DNA from: JAFMPW01 sp041743085
GTDB lineage: Bacteria > Bacteroidota > Bacteroidia > Flavobacteriales > Flavobacteriaceae
NCBI GenBank assembly: GCA_041743085.1
Contig: JBGTNL010000081.1
Coordinates: 1-64,000 of the forward strand
Direction: 5' to 3'
Length of the DNA: 64,000 bases
The translations under genes and the position numbers were made by a program. Under the pieces are notes generated by a model. That model was not told the origin of the DNA. It saw only the letters and a list, made by a program, of their open reading frames with translations, and did no database searches. Positions 10,808 through 19,450 of this stretch are shown piece after piece (position 1 is the stretch's first letter; each line of letters opens with the position of its first letter).

Positions 10808-11374
10808 ATGTCAAACGAAAGCTCATTATTCAGGAGATTAAGTACTAGGGAAAAACAATTGGTTGAAATGTACTCCACAATTCTTTCGGATGATTCACAG
10901 AAGAAAAGCGATAAGTTTCTTTTACAACTAATGACAACCAAAATTGACCAGGTTGAATCAAAAACGATGAAAAGTAAGTTTTTAAATAATTTCCTAAAAA
11001 TAACTATCATGTTTTTAGCTGGCGCCTCCACGGTATTACTTGGCGTTAAGCAGGATTATATGAATCCGGATGATTTGAAAAATTTGGTGCTTTTTATTAC
11101 CGCCCTTATCACTTTTTTGAGTGGTTTAGCCATTTTATGGAATATTGAGACCTATTGGATCAGGATTAAGGTGATGCTCAACAGATTAAAGGCGTTGCGC
11201 TATAAATACGCCTTCTATTTGACCGAAGAGAAGGTTTCAAAAGACAAAAACCAGGTAAGCCATGCATTTTTAAAAGAGTTTTTGGAAGTCATTGAAGATG
11301 AATACTGGGAAAAATTAATGAAATCGAGACTCAATACAGAAGACCCCGCTAAATCACCTGATAATGAGATTTAA
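10808..11374 (+). CDS. SLATT/DUF4231-like two-membrane-helix protein (188 aa)
   Basis: The layout is a cytoplasmic N-terminal helix region, two closely spaced membrane helices (about 58-78 and 92-112), then a helix with W, R and L at regular spacing (WIRIKVMLNRLKALRYKYAF). That 2TM-plus-amphipathic-helix plan is the hallmark of SLATT and DUF4231 proteins, which have been proposed as pore-forming effectors in nucleotide-signalling conflict systems. Here no nucleotidyltransferase or SLOG gene is adjacent. It lies 75 bases after protein C on the same strand and could share its transcript. Family assignment is by topology and pattern only; another small 2TM family is possible. Confidence 0.55.
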   Translation: MSNESSLFRRLSTREKQLVEMYSTILSDDSQKKSDKFLLQLMTTKIDQVESKTMKSKFLNNFLKITIMFLAGASTVLLGVKQDYMNPDDLKNLVLFITALITFLSGLAILWNIETYWIRIKVMLNRLKALRYKYAFYLTEEKVSKDKNQVSHAFLKEFLEVIEDEYWEKLMKSRLNTEDPAKSPDNEI

Positions 11375-11560
11375 AACTAACATATCCTTCACTCGGGTAG
11401 TGTAAGAATGAAGCCCGGTACCTGCCTGATAGGAGGGTTTTTAGGGTATTTTTGGTAGAAGGGAGGGCTTCCGGGATATTTGAAGCGGCTTTGGCCTTCC
11501 TGTACTTCTAGTGGAGCAACCACTAAATTGGTTCACTAGTCAAAAGAAAGCGAAGAAGTT

Positions 11561-12616
11561 CTATTTCGTCCTGGCACGGTCAGCAATAGACAGTTGAAAT
11601 TTTTTATCGCTTTCCATAATTTCAAAAAAATCGGCTATAAAATCTTTGGCCTCCGTGAACTGCCCGTTACTATGGAAAAATTCCTTTAAACTATCCATGA
11701 CCGCGAACATCTCGTTCTTATGAGCAAGATAATCCAATCGGACCTTTTGCAGTAGATGGTCATCGCGTTTATAGCCTTTGTATACCCGTTCCGTTACCCG
11801 GGTTATGCTGGCTTTAATATTTTCCAAACCCGATATAGTGGCATAGCTGGCGTTTACAAGCCCGGACATGTCAAAATCATAGGGAATACTGACATATTTA
11901 TTATCGGTATACAATAGCTTTTCATTGTGCTGCCCTTTTGTAGAAAAGTCTGTGTTACCGATTAAAAACTGAAAAAAGGAATTCTGTAAGGAGGTCAGGC
12001 CATCCTGCTGCAGGGGATGGACTTTCCTTGTCACAGTCCTTCCCTGATGGCGTTCGGCTACATTATCCATATCTTCGATAAAAATGGCTTTGAGGTTATG
12101 CTTCCTTATTCGTGATCCCTTTTCTTCATTGAATTCAATAATTGCGAGTCGGGTCTTAAAATGGTAAGGAGAAATTACTTCGAAGAATTTGTATGCCATA
12201 TATTCCTTTAAAACCAAATCATTGTTATCTCTTTCGGTTAAGCAGGGCAAAACGATCTTCAGTTTAGGGTTGCCTTCGAACATGGTCCCTTCTATATAAG
12301 GCTTGTCCAGTTTTAATTTCAGGGGAACATAATAACAGTTGTTGCGCCTGTAATTCCCTCGGGCCCTGAGCTTTATTTTTAGTGAATCCCACACGCTGGC
12401 ATCCTTCCGATACGAAAGATAGGATGGAATATACGCACTGTCGTTTGTATTTTTTCTGAGGTCTTTAGCCGAGAATTTTAATTTTATTGCAAGTGGCTGT
12501 TGGAGTCGGTCATGAAAAAGTCCGGGTATGGCACTTGTGGGTTTCCGGTGAATAGTATCCTGGGCATGGGCCGCCATCCCTATAAAAATGTAAAGAAGTA
12601 ACGCCAGGTATTTCAT
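11561..12616 (-). CDS. Secreted CotH-kinase-like protein (351 aa)
   Basis: Residues 1-19 form a signal peptide ending AHAQD. CotH-like features follow in order: an LRARGNYRRN segment (83-92) leading into a PLKLKL strand, resembling the N-lobe RGN motif; LKAIFIEDMD (175-184); then IGNTDFS (219-225), H230-N231 and the YDFDM turn (246-250). The last three resemble the catalytic and metal-binding residues of CotH atypical kinases (D..HN and DxD-type). Export fits kinase or glycan-modifying roles outside the cytoplasm, but substrate is unknown. It is transcribed away from the giant-protein operon, in line with the patatin gene. Confidence 0.55.
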   Translation of the reverse strand: MKYLALLLYIFIGMAAHAQDTIHRKPTSAIPGLFHDRLQQPLAIKLKFSAKDLRKNTNDSAYIPSYLSYRKDASVWDSLKIKLRARGNYRRNNCYYVPLKLKLDKPYIEGTMFEGNPKLKIVLPCLTERDNNDLVLKEYMAYKFFEVISPYHFKTRLAIIEFNEEKGSRIRKHNLKAIFIEDMDNVAERHQGRTVTRKVHPLQQDGLTSLQNSFFQFLIGNTDFSTKGQHNEKLLYTDNKYVSIPYDFDMSGLVNASYATISGLENIKASITRVTERVYKGYKRDDHLLQKVRLDYLAHKNEMFAVMDSLKEFFHSNGQFTEAKDFIADFFEIMESDKKFQLSIADRARTK

Positions 12617-12781
12617 ACCCCAGTGCTTAACGCTATTAAAGCTAGTGAAATATTGCTAAAAGAAGCGCCGATGCCGTATAAAACAGTTTTAAAGTCATCT
12701 GGGGTTGCAAGGCATTAAGTGGCGGGCAAGGCGTAATTCCAACTCCTTACAACGCTGTTCAAGGATGAACCAACAATAACC

Positions 12782-13819
12782 CTATTCATTCGCAATCAGT
12801 TTCCGTACAACCTCATCAAGTAAAATTTGATTGTCCGCCACAGCTAAAAGTCCGTCTTCCTGAAGCGCTATGATGTTCTCTTTATCTGCCCTGTCCATTT
12901 CAGGATTGGAATTTATTAATTTCGGCTGAATACGATAGTAATCCCCGCAATCCTTTTTTCGAAGCGTTTCATAGATTTTTTTTAACTGGAAATCCACCGT
13001 TTCCGAATTGCCACTCATCATGATATCGATTAGCGGCTTTATCCATTTGATCACCCCGGCATCCTTAAATTCTTTGTAGGTGTAAGGCCTTTTTACCGAA
13101 CCTGTTCCGATAGACACAATCAACATATCTTTGGCACTTGGCCTGTCGGGTTTTTGCGGATTGTTTAGAACCGAAGAGAAATTAATACCACGTACCTCGG
13201 CATATGCACAAAGGGCCGGATTATTGGCAAAGACCCCTCCGTCAACCAGAGCATAAGGACTCCCGAAAACCGACTTAATCCTGGCCGCTTCAAAATAAGT
13301 AGGCGCCGCCGACGTGGCCCTGGCCACATCTTTCATATAAAAATCATGGACGTAGCTCTGTGCGTCTATGCTTGTAAAAAAGAAGCTTTTACGGTTCCGG
13401 ATATCATAACTTGTAATAAGGCAGGGTTTTAAAGCCTGACTGAGCTTGGTGGTGTCTAAAAATCGCTCCAGTACATTCTCCAGTTCAATTTCCGAATATT
13501 TCTCATCGGTAATGCCCACCAGGCTTTGAATTTGCTTCCTCAGCGAAAGATCGAAAATATTCTCTCCCAATTTTACATACAACCCCAAAGCTTCCCTGGC
13601 ACCATACCTGAAATTTCCATTTTTGTCTGGGCAAATGTATAACAGGGAGAGGATCCCACCTGTACTTGTACCGGCGACAAAATCAAAATACTGCCCGATC
13701 GAAGCACGGGGATTTCCGGTTTGCTTTTTTAATTCATCTTCTAAGTAAGAAAGTATGATGCCGGGAATAATTCCTCTTATACCGCCGCCATCCAGGGATA
13801 AAATCCGTATTTTTTTCAT
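12782..13819 (-). CDS. Patatin-like phospholipase (345 aa)
   Basis: All patatin landmarks are visible: the oxyanion-hole loop DGGGIRG (10-16), the nucleophile elbow GTSTG with Ser52, and DGG with the catalytic Asp193, followed by NNP. The length and the absence of a signal peptide or membrane helix match soluble bacterial patatins such as the CapV class. The predicted activity is hydrolysis of membrane phospholipid acyl chains. No cyclic-nucleotide synthase, CapV-type operon or type VI component is adjacent, so regulation cannot be inferred. The gene has 165 bases of apparently empty DNA downstream and 200 upstream. Confidence 0.9.
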   Translation of the reverse strand: MKKIRILSLDGGGIRGIIPGIILSYLEDELKKQTGNPRASIGQYFDFVAGTSTGGILSLLYICPDKNGNFRYGAREALGLYVKLGENIFDLSLRKQIQSLVGITDEKYSEIELENVLERFLDTTKLSQALKPCLITSYDIRNRKSFFFTSIDAQSYVHDFYMKDVARATSAAPTYFEAARIKSVFGSPYALVDGGVFANNPALCAYAEVRGINFSSVLNNPQKPDRPSAKDMLIVSIGTGSVKRPYTYKEFKDAGVIKWIKPLIDIMMSGNSETVDFQLKKIYETLRKKDCGDYYRIQPKLINSNPEMDRADKENIIALQEDGLLAVADNQILLDEVVRKLIANE

Positions 13820-14019
13820 AAGTCAATGCTTCATTTAAAAATACGATTCGCATTTATGAAATGCAATTTTGAGTGAATTAAGCTTGGCAGAAAAGGGTTT
13901 AAAATACGATGATGAGCTTTATACAATCATTGTACTGAATTCAACTGCAAAGTCATTGTTTGTTTGTCAGGAAAAATGAAATCCCGCCGGAGGAATTCCT
14001 TACGATTCCGTTTAAAATG

Positions 14020-14466
14020 TTACCTGCCAGCTTTTAATTCCTTTTTAAGTGTATTGGTCCTAACCAGGTTGGATATGACTGCGTCTACTTCAAGTCCCTC
14101 TGTGGTACCGAATGTCATGGTAAGATAGAAAATGGCATATACCTCATCCCTGCCACGTTTATCTTCATCCAGAACAAATCGTTCTTCCTCAGATGCAACG
14201 TTTTGAAATGGGATCTGTGCCTTCTCTTCAAGGACATCAGCACCCGGGTTGGACAATTTCAACGGATAGTTAAACGTATGCAGCAATTCATCTCCTTTTT
14301 GGGCGTCATCTCCGTAGAAATTTACCCATGCCCTGATTTTTCCTCCCATGGGAGCAGCGGACCATAATTCCATTACCTTGTCCTCCATGCGGACATTGAA
14401 CTCAATGTTCAGGTTTTCTCCCAGCATGGCATCGCTTATATGGCATTGTTTTTGAAGTTTTTCCAT
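14020..14466 (-). CDS. Orphan hypothetical protein (148 aa)
   Basis: A soluble, mixed alpha/beta-looking protein that starts at ATG 14466 with no signal peptide. It is acidic in the middle (EERFVLDEDKRGRDEVYA) and basic at the C-terminus. Its strand pattern (IEFNVRMEDKVMELW, IRAWVNFYGD, VYAIFYLTMTFG) would suit a small beta-sandwich, but I recognise no family. Codon usage looks like that of the neighbours. It is followed by the patatin gene on the same strand at a distance of 200 bases, so an operon is possible but not shown. Confidence 0.65.
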   Translation of the reverse strand: MEKLQKQCHISDAMLGENLNIEFNVRMEDKVMELWSAAPMGGKIRAWVNFYGDDAQKGDELLHTFNYPLKLSNPGADVLEEKAQIPFQNVASEEERFVLDEDKRGRDEVYAIFYLTMTFGTTEGLEVDAVISNLVRTNTLKKELKAGR

Positions 14467-14831
14467 AATGATCTATTTGTAGTTTTAAAGGGGAAATATG
14501 CTGTGAATTCATCACTTTTGGAGGCCAGGATATGTTTCGTTAAACAATAGTCCCGCCTGGGGGGTTAATAACCTAAATATAAGGAATTTTTAAGTATTTC
14601 TGAAGATTACCTTATATAAGAGTTGGACTATGTTTCTTATAAAATAATATTCGCTGCTCAAAGAAACCCAACGAATTTTTGCCTTACATACAAAGAACTA
14701 CACCATCTACACAACTTTTTTTTGAAACTGCCATTTTTGGCCAGGAAGATCTGCGAACTTTACCGGAACGGATGCCACACATCCTGCAAGTACTTTCTAA
14801 ATGATTACTCTTTTTACCGTACTATCATTGC
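14467..14831. other. Intergenic stretch without a supported gene
   Basis: A/T-rich spacer of 365 bases between two minus-strand genes. It contains no RNA gene, terminator or repeat that I can defend. A 71-codon plus-strand frame at 14623-14838 has an unnatural composition and runs into the neighbouring gene, so it is not called. Confidence 0.6.
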
Positions 14832-15869
14832 CTATTGAATTTTGGCCGCAGCTACGCCCTCAAAGGTCATTTGAACTTTCCGGATGGTCCCGTCTTCATT
14901 AAATTGCATCCTATCCATACAGGTTACCCGGTGATCCCTGTCTTCATTCGGAATTGGCCTTCGATGATACACTATAAGCCAATCATCCGTATTTGGGATG
15001 TTGATTACGGAATGGTGCCCGGCGCCGGCAGCAATTTTTCCGTCAGATTCTAAAATAGTCCCCATACGTTCGTAGGGTCCTGTGGCCTTATCTGCAATAG
15101 CATAAGCCACTTTATAACTTCCATCCGTCCAGTTCCCTTCGGACCACATAAAATAATAAATTCCCTTTCGCAGAAACATAAATGGGCCTTCCACATAACC
15201 CTCCGGAGTAATTTCTTTAAACAAACTGCCATCTTCCCAGGGTATACATCCTGTAAAATCATCGTTCAACACCCCAAGATTACAATGACCCCATCCTCCG
15301 TAAAACAGATAATAGGTCCCATCGGTATCCCTAAAAACAAATTGGTCTATGGGCTGGGCATCATTGTAAAAATCGGCGATCAGAGGTTTTCCCAAATGGT
15401 CCTGAAAGGGGCCCGAAGGGCTATCAGAAATCGCAACGCCAATACCGCCGTAATGATTGATGTCGTTATCGGGATCGTAAGAGGCCCTTCCGGGCCTTTG
15501 TATATCGTTCGCTCCAAAAAAAAGAAAGTACTTGTTTTCCTTTTCTATAATGGAAGGTGCCCACAGTGCCTGCCGTGCCCAGGAAATTACGGTGGTATCG
15601 ATGATGCGTACGTGCTTCTTCCATTTGATCAGATCCCTGGAAGAAAAGGCGTCCAAAAATACTTGTTTTTCAAAGGCACTTGAATACGTGGGATACACCC
15701 AATATTCATTTCCGAATACGGCCCCTTCGGGATCCGCATACCAGCCCCCGAAAATTGGGTTTCCGGAAGTAAGCACTTGCCGGGAATCCGCTTTTTCGTC
15801 TTTGGAAGCATCCTTGCAGCCCAAACCAAACACTACTAAAATAAGTAAAACCAAATAATAATCTCTCAT
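14832..15869 (-). CDS. Glycoside hydrolase family 43-like lipoprotein (345 aa)
   Basis: I chose ATG 15869 because it directly precedes a lipoprotein signal, with lipobox VFGLGC. A longer frame needs TTG. The mature part shows five-bladed propeller features of GH43: YADPE with the catalytic-base Asp near the N-terminus, a PIDQFVFRDTDG segment carrying the pKa-modulating Asp, and EGPFMF carrying the acid Glu, each followed by YYLFY or YYFMWS strands. Such enzymes remove arabinose, xylose or galactose from plant or algal glycans. A lipidated enzyme would act at the cell surface or in the periplasm. A secreted esterase lies upstream on the same strand, consistent with attack on esterified hemicellulose-type substrates. 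Confidence 0.88.
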   Translation of the reverse strand: MRDYYLVLLILVVFGLGCKDASKDEKADSRQVLTSGNPIFGGWYADPEGAVFGNEYWVYPTYSSAFEKQVFLDAFSSRDLIKWKKHVRIIDTTVISWARQALWAPSIIEKENKYFLFFGANDIQRPGRASYDPDNDINHYGGIGVAISDSPSGPFQDHLGKPLIADFYNDAQPIDQFVFRDTDGTYYLFYGGWGHCNLGVLNDDFTGCIPWEDGSLFKEITPEGYVEGPFMFLRKGIYYFMWSEGNWTDGSYKVAYAIADKATGPYERMGTILESDGKIAAGAGHHSVINIPNTDDWLIVYHRRPIPNEDRDHRVTCMDRMQFNEDGTIRKVQMTFEGVAAAKIQ

Positions 15870-16047
15870 TCCTTTTCTATTACAAACCTTCAAAAGCCCC
15901 CAGGTTATAATTCACCAAAAATTGGATTTACAGATGATACAACGTTCCCAATACATAGGAGTTTTTATCCATCCGATATTAATCCCTTTTGGAACTTTTC
16001 CATACGAAAATTGCTCCCGGCGTACCTGCACAATTGAGTCCAGGTTC

Positions 16048-17784
16048 TTATTTGTACCTCCAACTGGTAAGATCAGCTCCTTCCGGGGCGCTTTCCGCAA
16101 TACGTTTCATGATCTTGGGAACATACATCCTATTGTACCGCAAGCGACTGATGGCATTAGGTTGTTCCGGATCTCCGTTCCAGCAGTGTTCTGCCCTGTC
16201 CCCGTACAACACTTCCCCGTCATAATAGGGATCCGAGGTACCCTCAAGAAAATCTTCCATCAAATACACGGCGTTGTTGAGGTAGTAGTTGTCCATATCC
16301 CCGCAGTAGATATGTATTTTCCCTTTCAAATTTTCACCCAGCTTTTCCCAATCCCTTTCGAGGATATAGCGCAGGTCATAATTCTCTTTCCAGTAGTCCG
16401 CCACCTTGTGATCAATAGCCCCGGTCATTTTATCCCAGAGCCTTAACGGATAACCATCTGTCCCCTGGGGAGAATAGGTGGCCTCCCAGATATCCCATTG
16501 CTGTCCGGAGCGACTCTTATCCCCTAACACCAACTCCAAATGATTGCTTTCCCGGACGGTACTTTGTATCTGCCCCAGGTAGTTCCTATGGCTGGGCACC
16601 TCCAGTTTCTTAAAATCGCTTTTGTAATAATAGGCGTTCTCATCCTCATAAATGTTGGTAAGGCAGTACGCCCTGAAATCGATAGGATCCGGACAGGCAG
16701 CGAAACATCCATTGTATTCCTCTGGATAGTTCACCTGTACGGCAAGCGCTTCCCAACCTCCCGTGGAACCTCCGTATAAAAAACGCGACCAGCCTTCGCC
16801 CATGCCCCTGAATTCCCTTTCAACATGGGGAATCAGTTCATAGGTAATCGCATCCCCATAGGGGCCCTGACTTGGTGAATTGACAGCATAGGAGTCATCA
16901 TAATAGGGTGTCGGATGCTGTATTTCTATGATAAGGAACCGGGGGAAATCGGGTTCGTTCCAACGTTTGTAAAAATCATAGGCCTCCTGCTGCTGAATGA
17001 TATTGTAACCCTCAAGATCAAAGCGGGCGGAATATTCCGGTTGCAGATCAGGATCGGGAGGTGTAGTCCTGAAGCCTCCAAAATCGGAAGGAAAATGCCC
17101 GTGAAATATCATAAGGGGGTATTTGGCTTCCGGATGTTCCCTGAAACCTTTTGGAAGCAGAATGTGGGCGCCCAAATACATATCCCGGCCCCAGAATTCG
17201 GAAAGTTTTTCAGATTTAATCTTAATATGCCTGATCCATTCCGTATCCTCCGGTTCTTCTATAGGCGGAACTACCTGATCCATAACAATATCCACATTTT
17301 CAACACCCTTTTTCGTCAAAGTAATCTTAAATGGTTTACTGTATAGATTTCCGGGGGAGCTGTTCCATTGTTGTCCTTCCCCGTTATCCATTGGTAATTT
17401 TACGGTATGGCCGGTAGACAGATCGAAGGTTTCGTAAATATGCAGCAAGGCCTGTACCTGATAGTCTCCAGGAGGCACCTCGGCCATGCTGGGATAAGGA
17501 AATCCAAAAACGGACTCGTCAAATGTCATCTTCTCCCCCTTACCCATTCCATCCACGTTCATTCCAAAAATGAGCTGTGTATTGAGGCCGTCATTAATCT
17601 GGAAGCGCGGTTCTTTTTCATCGTTGCCTGACAGCATCAGAAGAAGACGACCGTCTAGCTTTTCATTACCCGCTGTTCCGGCAAAAGATACGTTGATCGC
17701 AAAGTTTGTATTTTTTTCCGACGGTGATTGAGATACCGCTAAAGTTACCGACAAGAAGAGGAATGCCCGGGAAATAAATCTCAT
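16048..17784 (-). CDS. Secreted alpha/beta-hydrolase, putative esterase (578 aa)
   Basis: A signal peptide (residues about 1-18) is followed by a beta-rich N-terminal domain of roughly 170 residues and then an esterase-D-type alpha/beta-hydrolase domain. The nucleophile elbow is GGSTGG (Ser near 340). The likely acid is in CGDMDNYY (near 496) and the likely base in AEHCW (near 533). The large size and the FHGHFPSDFGG stretch recall peptidase S9-like or feruloyl/acetyl-xylan-esterase-like proteins of Bacteroidetes. It may remove acyl groups from carbohydrates for the neighbouring GH43 enzyme; substrate is inference. A 178 base gap separates the two genes. Confidence 0.8.
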   Translation of the reverse strand: MRFISRAFLFLSVTLAVSQSPSEKNTNFAINVSFAGTAGNEKLDGRLLLMLSGNDEKEPRFQINDGLNTQLIFGMNVDGMGKGEKMTFDESVFGFPYPSMAEVPPGDYQVQALLHIYETFDLSTGHTVKLPMDNGEGQQWNSSPGNLYSKPFKITLTKKGVENVDIVMDQVVPPIEEPEDTEWIRHIKIKSEKLSEFWGRDMYLGAHILLPKGFREHPEAKYPLMIFHGHFPSDFGGFRTTPPDPDLQPEYSARFDLEGYNIIQQQEAYDFYKRWNEPDFPRFLIIEIQHPTPYYDDSYAVNSPSQGPYGDAITYELIPHVEREFRGMGEGWSRFLYGGSTGGWEALAVQVNYPEEYNGCFAACPDPIDFRAYCLTNIYEDENAYYYKSDFKKLEVPSHRNYLGQIQSTVRESNHLELVLGDKSRSGQQWDIWEATYSPQGTDGYPLRLWDKMTGAIDHKVADYWKENYDLRYILERDWEKLGENLKGKIHIYCGDMDNYYLNNAVYLMEDFLEGTSDPYYDGEVLYGDRAEHCWNGDPEQPNAISRLRYNRMYVPKIMKRIAESAPEGADLTSWRYK

Positions 17785-17895
17785 AATAGTGAGTGATTTT
17801 CCTCAAAAGGTACTCATTTCCGGCAAATGCGCAAATAACAAATTCGGAATCCAGTCGTTATCATAACATAACCATACCTACTAAATTATTGAGCT

Positions 17896-18039
17896 ATGAA
17901 AAAGTTTGTATTTGCAACTTTGGTGTTGATAGCAATTATTTCAATGAGCAGCTGCAACTATGATGACAGTAACGATATAGACATCATCATGCCAAATGAC
18001 AGCACTCAGGGCAAAATTTCAGCCATCACTTACTTATAA
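17896..18039 (+). CDS. Small lipoprotein (47 aa)
   Basis: A short but convincing gene: ATG AAA AAG start, a hydrophobic signal (FVFATLVLIAIIS), a lipobox MSSC, then an Asp/Asn-rich mature peptide of about 27 residues ending at TAA 18037-18039. A good terminator hairpin follows 7 bases later. The signal peptide and lipobox are hard to obtain by chance. Function is unknown. It is divergent from the esterase gene and convergent with folD. Confidence 0.7.
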   Translation: MKKFVFATLVLIAIISMSSCNYDDSNDIDIIMPNDSTQGKISAITYL

Positions 18040-18046
18040 AGCGGCT

Positions 18047-18073
18047 GTCTAAAAAAGGCTGCCCTTTTTAGAC
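18047..18073. terminator. Hairpin terminator between convergent genes
   Basis: GTCTAAAAAAGG and CCTTTTTAGAC form a stem with a 4 base loop and one bulged A. The A and T runs lie within the stem, so it can serve both the small lipoprotein gene (plus) and folD (minus). Confidence 0.7.
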
Positions 18074-18081
18074 ATGCTCAT

Positions 18082-18966
18082 TTAGTTTTTGCTTCTGTGG
18101 CGTTCCCTTGCCAGCAAAGTGTTTTTAAGTAGCATGGCAATAGTCATGGGGCCTACACCGCCGGGTACGGGAGTAATGTAAGACGCTTTCTTACTTACCT
18201 TTTCAAAATCTACATCCCCCGCAAGGTAATACCCTCGCTCCCTGGTATCATCCGAAACCCTGGTAATCCCAACATCAATGATTACCGCACCATCTTTTAC
18301 CATATGTTCTTTCAAAAAATGGGGCACCCCCAAAGCCGAAACAATAATATCTGCCTGGAGGGTTAAAGCCTTCAGATCTTTGGTTCTGCTGTGAGTGAGG
18401 GTCACGGTGGCATTCGCTGCCTTCCCCTTTTGACTCATGAGAATACTGATGGGTCTGCCCACAATATGACTTCTGCCTATAACGACAGTATGTTTGCCTT
18501 CCACCGGCACCTCATACCGGCGTAACAGTTCCATAATTCCATAGGGAGTGGCAGGAATAAAAGATTGCATATCCAGTGCCATTTTCCCAAAGTTAGTCGG
18601 GTGAAAGCCGTCCACATCCTTTTCCGGATGTACGGCCATCAGCACTTTTTGTTCATCAATATGTTCGGGTAAGGGCAACTGAACTATATATCCGTCAATA
18701 TTCCCATTTTCATTTAATTTATGAACCACTTCCAATAGTTTTTCCTCTGAAGTTTCTGCCGGTAGATGGATCAGTGTGGATTCAAATCCAATTTTTTTAC
18801 AGGATCGCACTTTACTGCCCACGTAAGTAAGACTGGCCCCGTCGTCCCCAACCAAAACCGCCGCCAAATGCGGGACCTTCTCGCCATTTTCCTTCATTTT
18901 TGCCACCAGAGCCGCAATTTCATCTTTTATCTGGTTCGCTATTTTTTTTCCGTCGAGTAATTTCAT
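18082..18966 (-). CDS. folD: Bifunctional methylene-THF dehydrogenase / methenyl-THF cyclohydrolase
   Basis: The 294-residue length is normal for FolD. It interconverts 5,10-methylene-THF, 5,10-methenyl-THF and 10-formyl-THF, feeding purine and formyl-Met-tRNA synthesis. Visible motifs are YVGSKVRSCKKIG with the catalytic Lys (about 49-62), QLPLPEHI (near 97), PEKDVDGFHP (near 115) and the nucleotide-binding GRSHIVGRP (near 164), then TPVPGGVGPMT near the C-terminus. It follows ffh on the same strand, separated by a decayed gene. Confidence 0.97.
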   Translation of the reverse strand: MKLLDGKKIANQIKDEIAALVAKMKENGEKVPHLAAVLVGDDGASLTYVGSKVRSCKKIGFESTLIHLPAETSEEKLLEVVHKLNENGNIDGYIVQLPLPEHIDEQKVLMAVHPEKDVDGFHPTNFGKMALDMQSFIPATPYGIMELLRRYEVPVEGKHTVVIGRSHIVGRPISILMSQKGKAANATVTLTHSRTKDLKALTLQADIIVSALGVPHFLKEHMVKDGAVIIDVGITRVSDDTRERGYYLAGDVDFEKVSKKASYITPVPGGVGPMTIAMLLKNTLLARERHRSKN

Positions 18967-18991
18967 TACAGTGTGCCGTTAACAGTTGGAA

Positions 18992-19050
18992 CTGGCGGTA
19001 TATCATATGCCAAACTTCCCCGGATTATCAATTGTATATTGTTATAACCG
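18992..19050. repeat. Inverted repeat at the 3' edge of the broken gene
   Basis: TGGCGGTATA near 18992 faces TATAACCGCCA near 19050, enclosing about 40 bases. The arms could form a cruciform or hairpin. It sits directly after the last recognisable piece of the four-helix-bundle gene and may be the trace of a small element that removed its end. Confidence 0.45.
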
Positions 19051-19055
19051 CCAGG

Positions 19056-19414
19056 GAATTGCAGCCAAAGTTGCGTTTCGGGGTTTTCACAATCAGCATC
19101 CGATAACTTGCTGATAAAGTGCTTTTCATCTAAATAAAATTTCGCCAACCTATTGATTTAGTGTTATTTATATCGGTTGGTATTGGCCATTTCTTAATTA
19201 AATGCCCACCTGCCTGCCGTAGGTAGGTTATGGGCTTTCATACCTTCTTTTGCGATAGGCCTCAGCAAGTTTGGCACAGGCAGCACGTACAGAACGTCTT
19301 ATTTGATCCGCAAGCGAAAATGCTTCTTCTTTTGAAAATGACTTTGATAAATAAAAAATATCCATTGTCAGTTCATACCTCTTTTAATAAGCCATTTAAC
19401 TTTTGGAAACTCAT
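19056..19414 (-). pseudogene. Broken four-helix-bundle protein gene (S23/TIGR02436-like)
   Basis: Three pieces line up with one family in minus-strand order. An ATG at 19414 opens MSFQKLNGLLKE. After a frame change near 19380 the next frame reads YELTMDIFYLSKSF, then KEEAF, then DQIRRSV, then AEAYRKRRY. That frame ends at TAA 19228-19230. About 110 bases later (19124 to 19056) the frame resumes as KHFISKLSDAD and ETQLWLQF, the usual continuation of the family. A G/C-rich palindromic repeat lies inside the interrupting DNA. The gene is therefore frameshifted, stopped and probably split by an insertion. Confidence 0.75.
19208..19229. repeat. Dispersed palindromic repeat, copy 1
   Basis: ACCTGCCTGCCG followed by TAGGTAGGTT, an imperfect palindrome inside the DNA that splits the four-helix-bundle pseudogene. 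A perfect relative lies at 53110 and a degraded one at 46648. Confidence 0.55.
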
Positions 19415-19450
19415 AACCTATATAAATACCCTGCTACTGCCCACCGCCCA

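Noticed and set aside
12782..13819. Patatin as the effector of a CBASS operon
   Set aside because: No cyclic-nucleotide synthase or CBASS partner is within reach, so the patatin is called alone.
14623..14838. A 71-codon plus-strand frame
   Set aside because: Unnatural composition, no family resemblance, and it overlaps the end of the GH43 gene on the other strand.
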